The position numbers and the translations under genes are program-made. A stretch of 38,143 nt of DNA, from the NCBI GenBank assembly GCA_003427395.1, contig BFEA01000862.1:1-38143 (forward strand), in the 5' to 3' direction. Below the pieces are notes generated by a model, which was not told the DNA's origin, did no database searches, and was given only the letters and a program-made list of their open reading frames with translations. The first letter of the stretch is position 1; each line of letters starts with the position of its first letter. Source of the stretch: Chara braunii (Eukaryota > Streptophyta > Charophyceae > Charales > Characeae). Of the stretch, positions 18,801-29,356 are shown piece by piece.

Positions 18801-19678
18801 TCTATCCATATTCCTACAAAAATCCCAGAGTTTTCCATGTCGAGGCCGAGAAAATTCATGAGTCGAGTTCCGTTAATTCTGGAATTCCTAACCGTCGAGC
18901 CAAATTTCAAGCGCGCTCGCTAAGGCGCGTGTAATTCCCATGCATTTCCAAATTACAAAAAGGACGGAATTTCAAAAATTACTAGTGCTGACAAAAATAC
19001 AGGTCTCAGCAAGGTACCTTTATTCGAAAAACAGAGAGGGGTTTTCTGGGACCGAGCAAGACACATTTTGATTCAAAAGAAACAAGGGGAGGGGAGGGGT
19101 CCGGAAGATGGCACAGGTCCCGAAGCTGGTACGTCACATACAACCCCTAGTACCACATGATAGAATTATTATATCCATCGGACAATAGACTGGAGCATCC
19201 TGGGGCATGATCCCACTAGCAACTGGATAGAATAGAAAAGAGTTTGTGTGGCAGTGGAGTGACCCAAATCCTGCCGTGCAGTACTGGTGATCCCACGGTT
19301 AGTATTTTACATGTATTACCCGAAAAAGTAAGGACATCTTGGTTCCCCTCCTCCTCTCCTTAACACTGGGCATGCCGGTGCAAAGGAAGCTTCCCGCCAA
19401 AATCTTTTCAATCGGTTGGGGGCATGGCCAACCCCAGAAGAGAGAAGGGTCGGCCATAGGCCCACTGGATAGAAGATTTTCAGTATTTTGCTTGTTGTTG
19501 TGCAATTATCTCATTGGGTGGAGCCCCTTCAATCAGGGAGTATATGGAGGGTGTCAAGATCACTGTTGTCAGAAGTCGAGTTTATTCCAGAAAATGTGGC
19601 GGTTACTTTGTTCACTGTTTTTGTAACCACTCTGATGGCTGGGAAACACTCTGCCGTGATTTCAAGTGGGCCGTCTCT

Positions 19679-19679
<1 letters not shown>
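15876..19679. other. Region without recognisable gene
   Basis: Short frames on both strands show no domain I recognise. A fragment TTGAACCACCAGCACCC near 16114-16130 resembles the terminus of the 5953-6582 element. A (GA)n run lies at 17229-17246. A purine-rich, CpG-containing stretch lies at about 18460-18670. The longest minus frame (17951-18520) looks like a chance opening in GC-rich sequence. Confidence 0.5.
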
Positions 19680-19718
<39 letters not shown>

Positions 19719-19956
19719 CTTTCTCTTGTTTTCTCACCCCTGAAATTCGTAATGAACCTGTCAGGCCGCTGCCACTCAGTGTCACACTGGATCGGCCACA
19801 CACCTATCCGACTGCTAATGGGACCACACCCCAGGGCGGGGTTCTCGTATCACCCTCCCTAGCGGCAAGACTGGTTTTCAAAATAAATATATAAATAAAT
19901 AAATAAATAAATAAATAATAATCATAATTATTATTATTATTATTATTATTGTTATT
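19680..19956. repeat. T37 homopolymer followed by (TAAA)n and (TTA)n microsatellites
   Basis: A run of 37 T lies at 19680-19716. At 19881-19956 ATAAATAAATAA repeats pass into ATTATTATT repeats. The stretch between (19717-19880) has no recognisable content. Frames crossing the T run are artefacts of the homopolymer. Confidence 0.9.
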
Positions 19957-20879
19957 AAAAAAAATCCCACCTCTACAACAACCAACCTATGGGCTCTATT
20001 CCCATAAAAAAAAAAAAAAAGGGATTAGCACTCCTTATCTGTCAGATCAATCGTCAACAGTTGTCAAACAAGCAACATAGGTCCTCTCCGCATCGCTCCC
20101 CAAATGCCAAGACTGCCAAATAATGCCCAACCATCGGAGGTCAGTAGATGAATTCATAATGTTGGCATTTATTCTTTATTTGTTTTGGTTTTATTTCTCC
20201 TCGAAATTCAGAGTTAGTTTTTCAAAAAGAGAAAAAAAAAAAAAGGTGTCCCCTAATGAGGAGAAGGCAGCTCAAAAAATCAAAGAAGGAACAGAAGAAG
20301 AAACGAAACGAGTGGGGGGACCGGCGCGCGCTCCAGCGACACTGCGTTAATTTTCCGATTATGTCTGCGCCGTCGCATGGTAACTGAGTTACCACGATCA
20401 TTTGCCATCGCCAACCTCTCCTGCCACAGTGAAGTGGAAGGAGAAACCCCCTGCCCCAACTAAGGCAAGCGAGCAGTTTTCGCCTGTCGGGATTGGGAGT
20501 GTGGTGGTCGATCCCACACGAGTCGCACCTGCTTTCTTACAGAGAGAACAGAGCTATTGCCAATCTTTACCCATCTTTACCAACGTAGCGCCGAGGACAG
20601 GTGTTCCGCTACAACGTTACTACTCTCAGCGGCCTATCTACCGTCTTCATTGGGAATCAAGTACTTTGCTTCGATACAATGGAGGTCGTATTGGTGCTCG
20701 CTTCATGGCCAGATACAGGTATCACTGGACTAACCCCTTCTCTCTTCCAGCATTAGTCTCCCTTGTCCTCTCTCACAATCCCAATTATGATTTCCTCCAC
20801 TGCCTCGCCACTCCTTTAAATAGTAACTTCGGATCTCAACCCCTACCCTCTCCCTTCTCCCAACCCCCCAAAATACATT

Positions 20880-21679
20880 ACGGTCCACCCTATTCTTGGT
20901 AATTCTCCTCACCAAACTGGTCGCTACAGTATCTTACTCTGTCGGGCCCCTCCCTCCTCTGCACAACTTGTCGCAACCGAAATCACTGAACACTCCTCCC
21001 CAACAATTTCCTTTTTCTTTCTGTCCCCCCCCCCCCCTCTGGCGAAAATTCCTCCGACATCCCATCATTCCCTACCCCCCGACACCGCACGCCCTTCCAT
21101 CCCGCACTACTACACTGCCCTTTCTGCCCTGGCTTAAACTAATAATTCCCATACTACCCTCCCTCTCCTACTGTAAGTCTAATCTTCGCTACACAGGCCA
21201 GCCCCATTTTGCCCCCCCCTTTCTCCGATTTCTCCACACCGGGGACTTAACCCTATTACGCACCCTCACCGGTCGAACCCCCCGGATAGTTCGACGTCGG
21301 TAGCCGCACACTCTGGGCAAGTCAGGAGGCTGCTCGTTGTTTCACAACTTAGGCTCCTCTCACTTTCACCATCGCCCCGCGGAAGATTCTTTTTCTAACT
21401 CGTTTTGCATCTACTACGGCCACTTCCCCATCACGATGAATAACCTTACTGTTAGGAGATTCTGACCCAATTCTTGTGGCAATTAAATGGAAAAGATTAT
21501 TAAAGTAACTATCATTTATTTATCAATTATTCTTTCTACTATCGGGCAACGCACCCCATTCTTTGAACGTTTTGATATTGCCCCCGCTAGTAGCAGCTCA
21601 CCTGGACTGGAGGTCGGAACCGGCTCCTCGGAATATTAATTTCACTCCTATAGAATCCCAACATTCCAGCGAAATTGCT
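20880..21679 (+). other. Pyrimidine-rich leader upstream of LINE A ORF1
   Basis: The segment is dominated by C and T, with a C13 run near 21025-21037 and few purines until about 21300, then ordinary composition up to the ORF1 ATG. Small frames here (for example 20896-21303) are Pro-rich translations of the CT tracts. L1-type elements carry their promoter in the 5' UTR, so this is the likely promoter region. No specific motif can be named. Confidence 0.5.
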
Positions 21680-23836
21680 ATGGCCATGGAACAATCCCCG
21701 ATCGATGTGGAAACTCCCCCGTCTGCACTATCCACGATGTCAGACACAGAGGTCTCTCGTTTAGCCGACCTGGTGGGTGGTTGGTATATCAACCACGTCA
21801 ACCAGGACGTGTCAGAATTCATCGAAACCTCTCTGGACGAAGAAAATAGTTGTCTGGAGATACGCCCAAATGAATGCATTCGGGAAGTAGAGGAAGAATT
21901 CCTGAAAAATATGGCAGTGGCCGTTCTGTTTCAAGGTGAAGCCAAAAATTTCACCAACGACAGGAAAATTGAGTTAATCCGTTCGATAGAAGATGCTTTG
22001 CTTCCCCCTGGGAAGCTCATGACCCATCGAGGTCTTGCTCACATTGAGAGCAAGATCCAACTCACCTACATCGCTAAGGTCCCAGAGATTGTAGAAGGCC
22101 TACTGAACAGGGGAATGGAAAGATTTGTGGACAGGAACAAAACGTACAGAATCTTGTTCCGTCCGTGGATGCCTCGCGCGGAATGGGTTCAACACCGTGA
22201 TGAGGAAAAACGGAAGACCTACAGGGTCATGGCGACCCGATTCCCGATCAACGCCTCTTTTTACATCAAATCTGGGATAGAAAAGGTTACGGGCAAGATC
22301 ATAAAGGAATTTGATGTAGTCAGCGATCCAATTGATCTGAAGTTGGGTAACCTTAAATACCAGCTCCATCCAGATGCAGAAGCCAAGTTCGTCAGAACCC
22401 TCAAAGTCTTCATAGGCTCTGAGCTACTGACAGGGGACTTGGTTAACAGCAACCACCAGTGGTGCAAGGGCTGCAATAGGTACATCAGAATTCCAGAGGG
22501 ATGTCTCTGCATCGAACCGACAATGGATAACCAGCAGGGTAACCAAGCGTCAGCCTGGCCCATGCACCCCTCTCCATTGGAGGGAGGCCTGGGTCAGGGC
22601 ACTATCCCTATCCCCTTCAGTGCAGCAGGTTCAGCTTTTCAGTTGGCCTCGCCAGCACAACCACAGGGGAGACAAGACAGACGACCCACCCCACGACAGA
22701 ACTCACGTCAAGACTCAAGACACGACGCGAAGAATGCCTCAGTCCCAGTTCAATGGGTAAGCACAAATCTTCTTCCACACGCAGCGAGTTCCAAAGGCGG
22801 GGCCCGGAACCGCAAACAGGCCAAAAGCCTGTTATATCAGGAAAGGACAGCTCAGCATACTCCCTCATCCTCGGGCCAACACTCTGTAATTCTTGAGGGC
22901 TCAAAGGGCCAAAGCAGGGTCTCGTGGGCTCAGAAGATGCAGCAATGGCAGGGTGCAAACCCTACCACGGCCAGCAACTCTGACTCCCGCAAAGACCCGA
23001 GCCCCACTCACTCCGGTGAGACCAGAGGTAGTAAACCACCCCAACCGAGTGGAGGGACAGACGACTTCCCTCCTCCCGCAGGGGTGGTAGGAGGGACGAC
23101 GCTCATTCCTGGGTTGCCCCACCAACCTCAGACGGACCAGCCTCAAGCGGACATGGCTGTGCATACTGCAGGCATTCCCCCAAATAGGACCCACCCACAT
23201 GCGTTCGAAGAAAACCTGGATGCTCCTGCAGGGGATCAACCCCCATCAAAGGGGGAATCATCAGATGTGCAGGTGGGGATCCCCCTGCTCTTCAAAAACA
23301 CCAACCAAGGTCCATTTGTGCTTCTTCAGGTGAACGCGCAGGGGGGCTACAATATTCCGTACGCCTCCCTCCACGCGCCTCCTGACCATATCGCCCTCTT
23401 CAATCTTGGAGCACAACTCCTGAAGAATAAGTTCGCGGTAAGGCCTATACCAAATCAGCCACTGATCAAGCTCAACAAAATCGGAGCCTCATGGAGGATT
23501 TATCCTATTCATGCACTGTGTCTGGACACACACCCTGCCCTGGGCATAGACGTTCAGAAAGCCAGTGAAGGTTTTTATTGGGCACCGCTCAGCTGGTTCA
23601 AATCCAGCAGTGAGGAGAGACAAATCCCAATTTTGGGGGATGGAATCAGAGGAGAGATTGTCACTGAGATAAATGACATCCTCCACCCCGATAGGAGGCT
23701 CTTCTCCAAGTCTTTCGCAGACGCCCTCAGAACACCATGGGACAAGGCTGTTCTCCAAGCAGCGGCTACAGCCCCCTCTTCGGCCACGGTGCCTATCCAA
23801 CCGCAAGCACCATCCGGAGTGACGGATGGAGCCTAA
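21680..23836 (+). CDS. LINE A ORF1: DUF4283-like RNA-binding protein with atypical Cys cluster and C-terminal globular domain
   Basis: The frame stays open upstream; the first ATG is 21680, with another at 21686, giving 718 or 716 residues. The N-terminal half contains a DUF4283-like region with the hallmark YRILFRPWMPRAEW, typical of plant L1 ORF1 proteins that coat the RNA. The usual CCHC knuckle is replaced by WCKGCNRYIRIPEGCLC (Cys at residues 262, 265, 275, 277 from the first ATG). A long Gln/Pro/Ser-rich disordered linker follows. A final hydrophobic, ordered-looking segment of about 140 residues includes the phrases LLQVNAQGGYNIPYA and FYWAPLSWF. The stop codon overlaps the start of ORF2 by 11 nt. 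No internal stop is seen. Confidence 0.8.
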   Translation: MAMEQSPIDVETPPSALSTMSDTEVSRLADLVGGWYINHVNQDVSEFIETSLDEENSCLEIRPNECIREVEEEFLKNMAVAVLFQGEAKNFTNDRKIELIRSIEDALLPPGKLMTHRGLAHIESKIQLTYIAKVPEIVEGLLNRGMERFVDRNKTYRILFRPWMPRAEWVQHRDEEKRKTYRVMATRFPINASFYIKSGIEKVTGKIIKEFDVVSDPIDLKLGNLKYQLHPDAEAKFVRTLKVFIGSELLTGDLVNSNHQWCKGCNRYIRIPEGCLCIEPTMDNQQGNQASAWPMHPSPLEGGLGQGTIPIPFSAAGSAFQLASPAQPQGRQDRRPTPRQNSRQDSRHDAKNASVPVQWVSTNLLPHAASSKGGARNRKQAKSLLYQERTAQHTPSSSGQHSVILEGSKGQSRVSWAQKMQQWQGANPTTASNSDSRKDPSPTHSGETRGSKPPQPSGGTDDFPPPAGVVGGTTLIPGLPHQPQTDQPQADMAVHTAGIPPNRTHPHAFEENLDAPAGDQPPSKGESSDVQVGIPLLFKNTNQGPFVLLQVNAQGGYNIPYASLHAPPDHIALFNLGAQLLKNKFAVRPIPNQPLIKLNKIGASWRIYPIHALCLDTHPALGIDVQKASEGFYWAPLSWFKSSSEERQIPILGDGIRGEIVTEINDILHPDRRLFSKSFADALRTPWDKAVLQAAATAPSSATVPIQPQAPSGVTDGA

Positions 23837-26800
23837 GGTTAGGATCACATCATGGAACGTCAGAGGACTAGTGGATAAGAATGGCAAATATAAACGAGCC
23901 CGGCTCAAATCTTGGATTCACAAACAAAGGGCTCGGATTATTTTGCTGCAAGAAACGAAACTGAACTGTGACCGCATACAAGATTTGGGCTCATGGTGGA
24001 CAGGACCGCAAGTATGGTCTCCCGCCGACGGATCCAAGGGCGGGGTAGCAATTTTGGTTCACAGTTCACTGAGTGACTCTATTTCTGACATTGAGACAGT
24101 CAACGAGGGAAGATGGGCAAAACTCACATTAAAGGTGAACAATCAATCATGGTGCATAGTCTCAGTCTATGCTCCTGCAGACCACTCATCCAAGATTAGT
24201 TTTTTCCAGTCTTTGAGCACAGTCATACCCCATACTGAGCATCTGTTGGTAGGGGGAGACTGGAACACGGTATTGAATGAGACAATGGATTCCACTTCCC
24301 CACTCGCACACCCTGCCGAATCCATCGCCCTTAACGAACTTCTAGTGGAGCACGGTCTTTTTGATCCCTTCCATCGGCTTCATCCCACATTAAAGGAGTA
24401 CACATGGTTCTCATCAACCACGAACAATAACCAACCAGCTACCTCCCGCAGGCTGGACGTCATTCTAGCTAGCGAAGCAACCATGCCACTGATCTCACAA
24501 GCGCTAATGGATTCGGAGCCCATCTCGGACCACAAACCCGTCTCCATCTTGGTGGACATGGGGGTGGACCTGAAGAGGGGCAGAGGTACCTTCAAACTGA
24601 ATATGAGAATTATGAACGACCCCAATATGGAAGAGTGGGTATGGAATTTTTGGGAAGAATGGAGAAGTGCTTCCCCCCGTAACCCAACTGCAGGTGACTG
24701 GCTCGATAAAGGAATCCACTTTATGTCGGCCATGCTGCAAACAATTTCGCGGGTCAAAGCTGCCAACAGGAACTATGAAGAAATCAAACTGCGCAGAAAA
24801 ACAGAAAAGGCTGAAGAGAGATTGGGTTTTCTAACCTCACAGACAGTCATTGGCTGTTATGCAGGTCCATGTGGATGCAGGAATGGCAAAACATCCAAAT
24901 AGAGAAACACGCGTCTTGGTCCCGATTTAAATGCATTAATAACATATTACACAAAGACAAAATGAACAGTGAGACTTTCTCGGTAAAAAAGGAGGACAAC
25001 AAGTCTAATCTGATTACCGAACTGTCCCACCCAACCGACCGTTCATACCGGAAAGCACAAGACTCTCAGAGTATATGCGACTACGTCAGGCTATTTTACA
25101 AAAAAATATTGTCCTCGGAGAAAGACCCAAGTGACCCAATTGTCCCACAGGAACTGGAACACATGCTATGGGACTCCACTAGTAGACTTCTGTCCACTCA
25201 CGAACAGGAACAGTTAGATCAACCGATCACTTGGTCTGAACTGACAGCAGCCATGAAGAGTATGGCCAGAGGCAAATGCCCGGGCCCAGACGGCTTCCCC
25301 ATCGAATTCTATAAGAAGTTCTGGGCCTTGATCGGCCCTGATCTACTCAGGGTGTTCAACAGTACCTTGATGGGCGGTAAGCTTGGCACACGGACAACGG
25401 AGGGGGTCATAACTCTCCTCTACAAGAAAGGTGACAGATCGGACGTCAGGAACTACCGGCCCATCTCACTACTCAACGTGTCAGGGAAAATCCTGGCCAA
25501 AACGCTCTCAAGAAGACTTTCTGCGTACATGACGAGACTGGTTGCCCCGGAACAGTCTGGATTCGTCCCGGGCCGCCTAGTACTAGACAACGTCATGACC
25601 ATAACACAGGGCATAGACCAGATCAAAGTCACACACTCCAATACCGCTATTATTCTCATTGATTTTGAGAAAGCGTATGATCGGGTCAATTGGTACTTTG
25701 TTCAAGAAGTCTTACTCAAGGTAGGACTGGTCCCCAACTTCTTGAAGTGGTTTAACGCTCTATATCATGGCTCTCATGGGAAAGTGGTAGTTAACGGCCT
25801 CCTATCGGAGTCCTTTACTATCTCACGGTCACTCAGGCAAGGCTGCCCCCTGGCCCCATCCCTGTTCGTGATCCAGTTGGAGGTACTTCTGAATATGATC
25901 AGATCTCATACCGCTTATAAGGGCTTACAAGTCACACCACATTATGAGCTAAAAGTCTCGGCCCTGGCCGATGACTTCTCAGCAGTTTCAAAAAACTCTC
26001 CGGCGTCACTTCAAGCTCTCAAGGAATGCCTATCAACGTACGAGATAGCCTCCGAGATGAGGATAAGCTGGAACAAGTCGATAGCCTTGACGTTGAATGA
26101 CGCCCCCCTGGCCTTAGACCTGGGAATTAAAACCAAGCCTAGCGCCGAGTCTGAGAGATACTTGGGCATACTTATCTCCTTCAGTGATAGTAGCAACGAA
26201 CAGGCTTGTATCATCGAAAAACGCATTAGAGACGCATGTACCAGTAGGTCCAAGAACTGTTACCTGTCCCTCTTTGGCAGAGCCCTGATTATTAACTGTG
26301 CTATCCTGTCAACATGTTGGTATATTTTATCATTCAGACATCTTCCCACAAAATCTGCCCAACTGATTAGACAACTGCTCACAAAATACCTTTGGAAGGG
26401 AGACAGCAGCTTACCTTCCTGCATTAACAAAGTAGCCTGGTGGAAAATAACAGAAAAAAAAGCACAGGGGGGCTTGGGTATTCTGGACCCTGAGAAACAG
26501 AACGACGCCCTCCTTTCAAAATGGCCAGTAAGACTTCTCTCAGCCACGACAGTCCAGCCCTGGATGATCTTGGCCCAAGCGGCCTTGGCACGGGACTGGG
26601 GACTCAAAGACCCCCAAGCGGTCTGGCAAGCACTACTTATGCACCCGTTCGTGACATCCTCCAGGCTCACTACCTGGAAGCCCATCCTGAAATCTTGGAG
26701 CCGCCTCCTCCCGCATGCACTTTCCAAACCCTTCAATAGGAGGGATGTTCTCGAATCTTGCCTATGTGAAAACTCCCTGATCACGAACCCCTCTGGTTTC

Positions 26801-28125
26801 ACTTTCTCAGTTACTAACAAATTGGGTAACTTTGGAAAAAATGGATGCAGAATGGTATCTGGCTGGTGTGCCACCTCTGGGACGTTGATACAGCAGATTG
26901 GATTCCATTGGGGAAATTAAGGACCAAGCTTCATGGCCTTCGGAACGTCGAGTGCAAAAGACTTCAGCTCATACAAGCCATCCCCCAGGAATGGATTACC
27001 CTGCTGAAGGAGCCTCCTCAAAAGAAGACCCCAGGTTCATGGTGGTCTGACAGCAAAGATCCTACCAGATTCCTTCTGGTTGAATCAAGCACCGATCAGA
27101 CAACTTCCGCTTCCACCTGGAGACAGGGGGAGAAGTACCTGTTCAAAGTTGAGAACAACCAAGGAATGCAGGGCCCTCAAGATTGGAGGGAGGTAGAAGT
27201 TATTTCGAGCATCTGTAAAGGAAGGACACAATACTCTGTCTTGATGAATGGCCAACCTAAGGAAGACTGGAGGATTGATGTGCAAAAAGTGGGCTGGGCC
27301 CACTCAGACGAATCAGCCAGAACAACAGTAATCCCCATTTTGGATTACTGTCCGAAGGTTGGGTACGCTCTGCGATCAAAGGCAACCTCACTCAAGATGG
27401 GCACCTTGAACCCCTGGAAGAAGAGAGACTCACTGGCTCCCCACCCCGGACTGAACATTCAGTGGGTAACCTCTTTCACAACCCTGATTCTGAGCACCCT
27501 CGAGACAAGACTGGGCGGCCTACAGTGGTTGCACCTCCACAAAACGGTACCTACTGCAGCATGGTGCCTGGAGAAAGGTATGCAGATTAACCCACTCTGT
27601 GATGAGTGTCCACAGGAGTCTCTGGAAGACTCATCTCACCTCTGGTGGGAGTGCGTGGTTGCCAGGGGTTTCTGGGACTGGATCAGCAGAATGTGGTTTA
27701 TGGCGTATGGCCCAGAGGTCCAATGGACCAAAGACTTCATCATGTTGGGCAGCAATTCTAGAGATCAAAAGTCGGCGATAGCCAATAAATTCCGAACAAC
27801 AGGTTTCTGGATGCTGTGGCTCACCAGAAGAGAACGACGCTTCAAAGATACACACTGGTGCCAGTGGACTATCAGAAACAAATTCAAACACGCAATCAGA
27901 TCCTTGGTTGCAGCAGAATGGCGGAAGACAAAGTCCCGGTTTCCCTCCCACCAGGAGGCGAAGCGGGACATGGAGGCCAGGTGGGCCAAGCCTTTCCCAT
28001 GGATCACAGTCACATTCAACGGTAATTTCGTAGTTTCCAAGCACCTGTGGGACGAACTCACAGACCAAGATCTGAGAGTTCAAGGGGCTGGGGAGGTCAG
28101 CTTTTTGGAAGACTTCTCCTTTTAG
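23826..28125 (+). pseudogene. LINE A ORF2: APE endonuclease, reverse transcriptase, zf-RVT (two frameshifts)
   Basis: The ATG at 23826 overlaps the ORF1 stop. The endonuclease (23826-24902) keeps its motifs: SWNVRGL (Asn11), QETKL (Glu43), VSVYAP, GGDWNTV (Asp145, Asn147), RRLDVIL (Asp211) and SDHKPV (Asp235, His236). After a frameshift between about 24820 and 24902, the RT frame (to 26920) has GKCPGPDGFP, NYRPISLLN, motif A ILIDFEKAYDRVNW, motif B SLRQGCPLAPSLF and motif C ALADDF, where plants usually have FADD. A second frameshift near the A6 run at about 26836-26841 leads to the last frame (to TAG 28123-28125). That frame holds the zf-RVT zinc site CDECP...HLWWEC and a 150-residue tail. 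No RNase H domain is seen. Only two frameshifts and no in-frame stop: either a young defective copy or assembly errors. Confidence 0.88.
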
Positions 28126-28254
28126 AAAGGTTGGATCTAGTCCTTTCCCTGCAGGCCCAGTCTACTTGGTGTTGTTTTGTGAAGGGAGCTTGTCCCGCTT
28201 TGGAGGGGCAGCTCCACAGCTAGAGGCAACTGTAACCTTGTATGCTAACTCTAG

Positions 28255-28437
28255 GGGACGCTGGAACCGGTTTCCAGCAGAGCCGTTTTTTTTTTTGTTT
28301 TTTTTTTTGAAAGGCCCTTGTGCAAGACCACTATCCTGGTGGTGGTAAGAGAACCACCGGGATTGAGGCTTTGCCTAGCGGGCCGCTCCATCTATTGGTG
28401 GGGAGCAACACCTGCTGGAAACCGGGTCCAGCGTCCC
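28255..28437. mobile_element. GGGACGCTGG inverted-repeat element, complete copy (183 bp)
   Basis: The left terminus GGGACGCTGGAACCGGTTTC (from 28255) is mirrored by the right terminus GAAACCGGGTCCAGCGTCCC (to 28437). Each end contains its own small hairpin. The interior has T-rich tracts and the block GGGCCGCTCCATCTATTGGT, also seen at 28943-28962. Size and termini match the copy at 7001-7187. No clear target-site duplication is seen; A7 follows on the right. Confidence 0.72.
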
Positions 28438-28488
28438 AAAAAAATATATCTTTGCCACACTGTACATCAATGAGAGTGACGCCATGGT

Positions 28489-28983
28489 GCTGGAAACCGG
28501 GTCCAGCGTCCCATCTCCATTCTACTCTTCCATATCTAAACTGCAGCAGGGCCGGGTATTGGGGGGGGGGGCCACCGGGGGGCACCGGTGGAGTCCCTCT
28601 CCATCCCCTAGCCTCTGCCATTCACCCACTACCCTCATGGCGCCGATTGAAGCAATAGAAAACCAGGCTGCCGTGAAATAGGCTGAAATTAGCTGAAATC
28701 CTTAGGAGAGATACGGAGATACAGAAGAATACTGAAGAGTNCTGAAATTAGCTGAAATCCTTAGGAGAGATACGGAGATACAGAAGAATACTGAAGAGTA
28801 CTGAGTATTCCTGAGAATGGTGTGGGAGGCCTCATCTGCTGGGAACCGGGCCCAGCGTCCCAAGACTACCTCTGTACAAAACAGTACCCCTCCCCTAGGT
28901 CCTGTGCTCCACCTGCTGTCCTCATAGCGTCCCTTTTTTTGCGGGCCGCTCCATCTATTGGTGGGGAGCGGGTCCAGCGTCCC
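28489..28983. repeat. Three isolated right termini of the GGGACGCTGG family
   Basis: Right-type ends finish at 28512 (hairpin GCTGGAAACCGGGTCCAGC, 28489-28507), 28861 (hairpin GCTGGGAACCGGGCCCAGC, 28838-28856) and 28983 (conserved block present but the left hairpin arm deleted). A degraded trace, GCGCTGGAAACCTGAAACAG, lies near 29030. All share one orientation. The clustering suggests repeated insertion into older copies or local duplication. Confidence 0.65.
28683..28800. repeat. 59-bp tandem duplication with an ambiguous base at the junction
   Basis: CTGAAATTAGCTGAAATCCT starts at 28683 and again at 28742, and the two units are identical except for an N at 28741. The exact match and the N suggest either a recent slippage event or an assembly join in a longer array. 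Confidence 0.9.
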
Positions 28984-29356
28984 ATGAATACATCTTTCTG
29001 CACCGAAAAAAAATAGGAAAGGCGCCAATGCGCTGGAAACCTGAAACAGCTTCCATATGTACTCTAATCGGCAGCGGGGTCGGGAGTTGGGGGGGGCACT
29101 GGGGGGCTGCAGTATCGAACAGGTTATCTTAGGATCTTGCCAAGATCGGCCTAATTACTGTAATAGAAAACTGAGAAGACTGACGAGAGCCTCGGTGACT
29201 GAAGCACCAACAGAAGCATACTGAAACACAGGCTGATCGACCAGAGTACAGGCNGTGGTAAACAGCTTAAGAACCTGTGCCAACTCGCCTGCGAAAGGAA
29301 ATTGAAAATTGGAGACCAGGATGGAGCACCAGAGCGAAAGTGAGATCAGCCAATCG

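Larger units (their letters stand above)
20880..28254 (+). mobile_element. L1-type non-LTR retrotransposon (LINE A), nearly full length
   Basis: The element comprises a pyrimidine-rich leader (about 20880-21300), ORF1 (21680-23836), ORF2 with APE endonuclease, reverse transcriptase and zf-RVT (23826-28125) and a short 3' UTR. This is the standard plant L1 plan. The exact 5' end and target-site duplication are not identified. No poly(A) tail is visible at the 3' end, where a GGGACGCTGG element (28255-28437) adjoins; a short A7 run follows that element. The reading frames are much better preserved than in the second LINE, so this copy is younger. Confidence 0.85.

Noticed and set aside
20402-20902. 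166-residue plus-strand frame before LINE A
   Set aside because: Composition is Pro/Ser/Tyr-rich without a recognisable motif; it more likely belongs to flanking or leader DNA than to a gene.
28255-28437. SINE interpretation of the GGGACGCTGG element because A7 follows
   Set aside because: Both ends are inverted repeats of each other, other copies lack an A tail, and no pol III A/B boxes were recognised.
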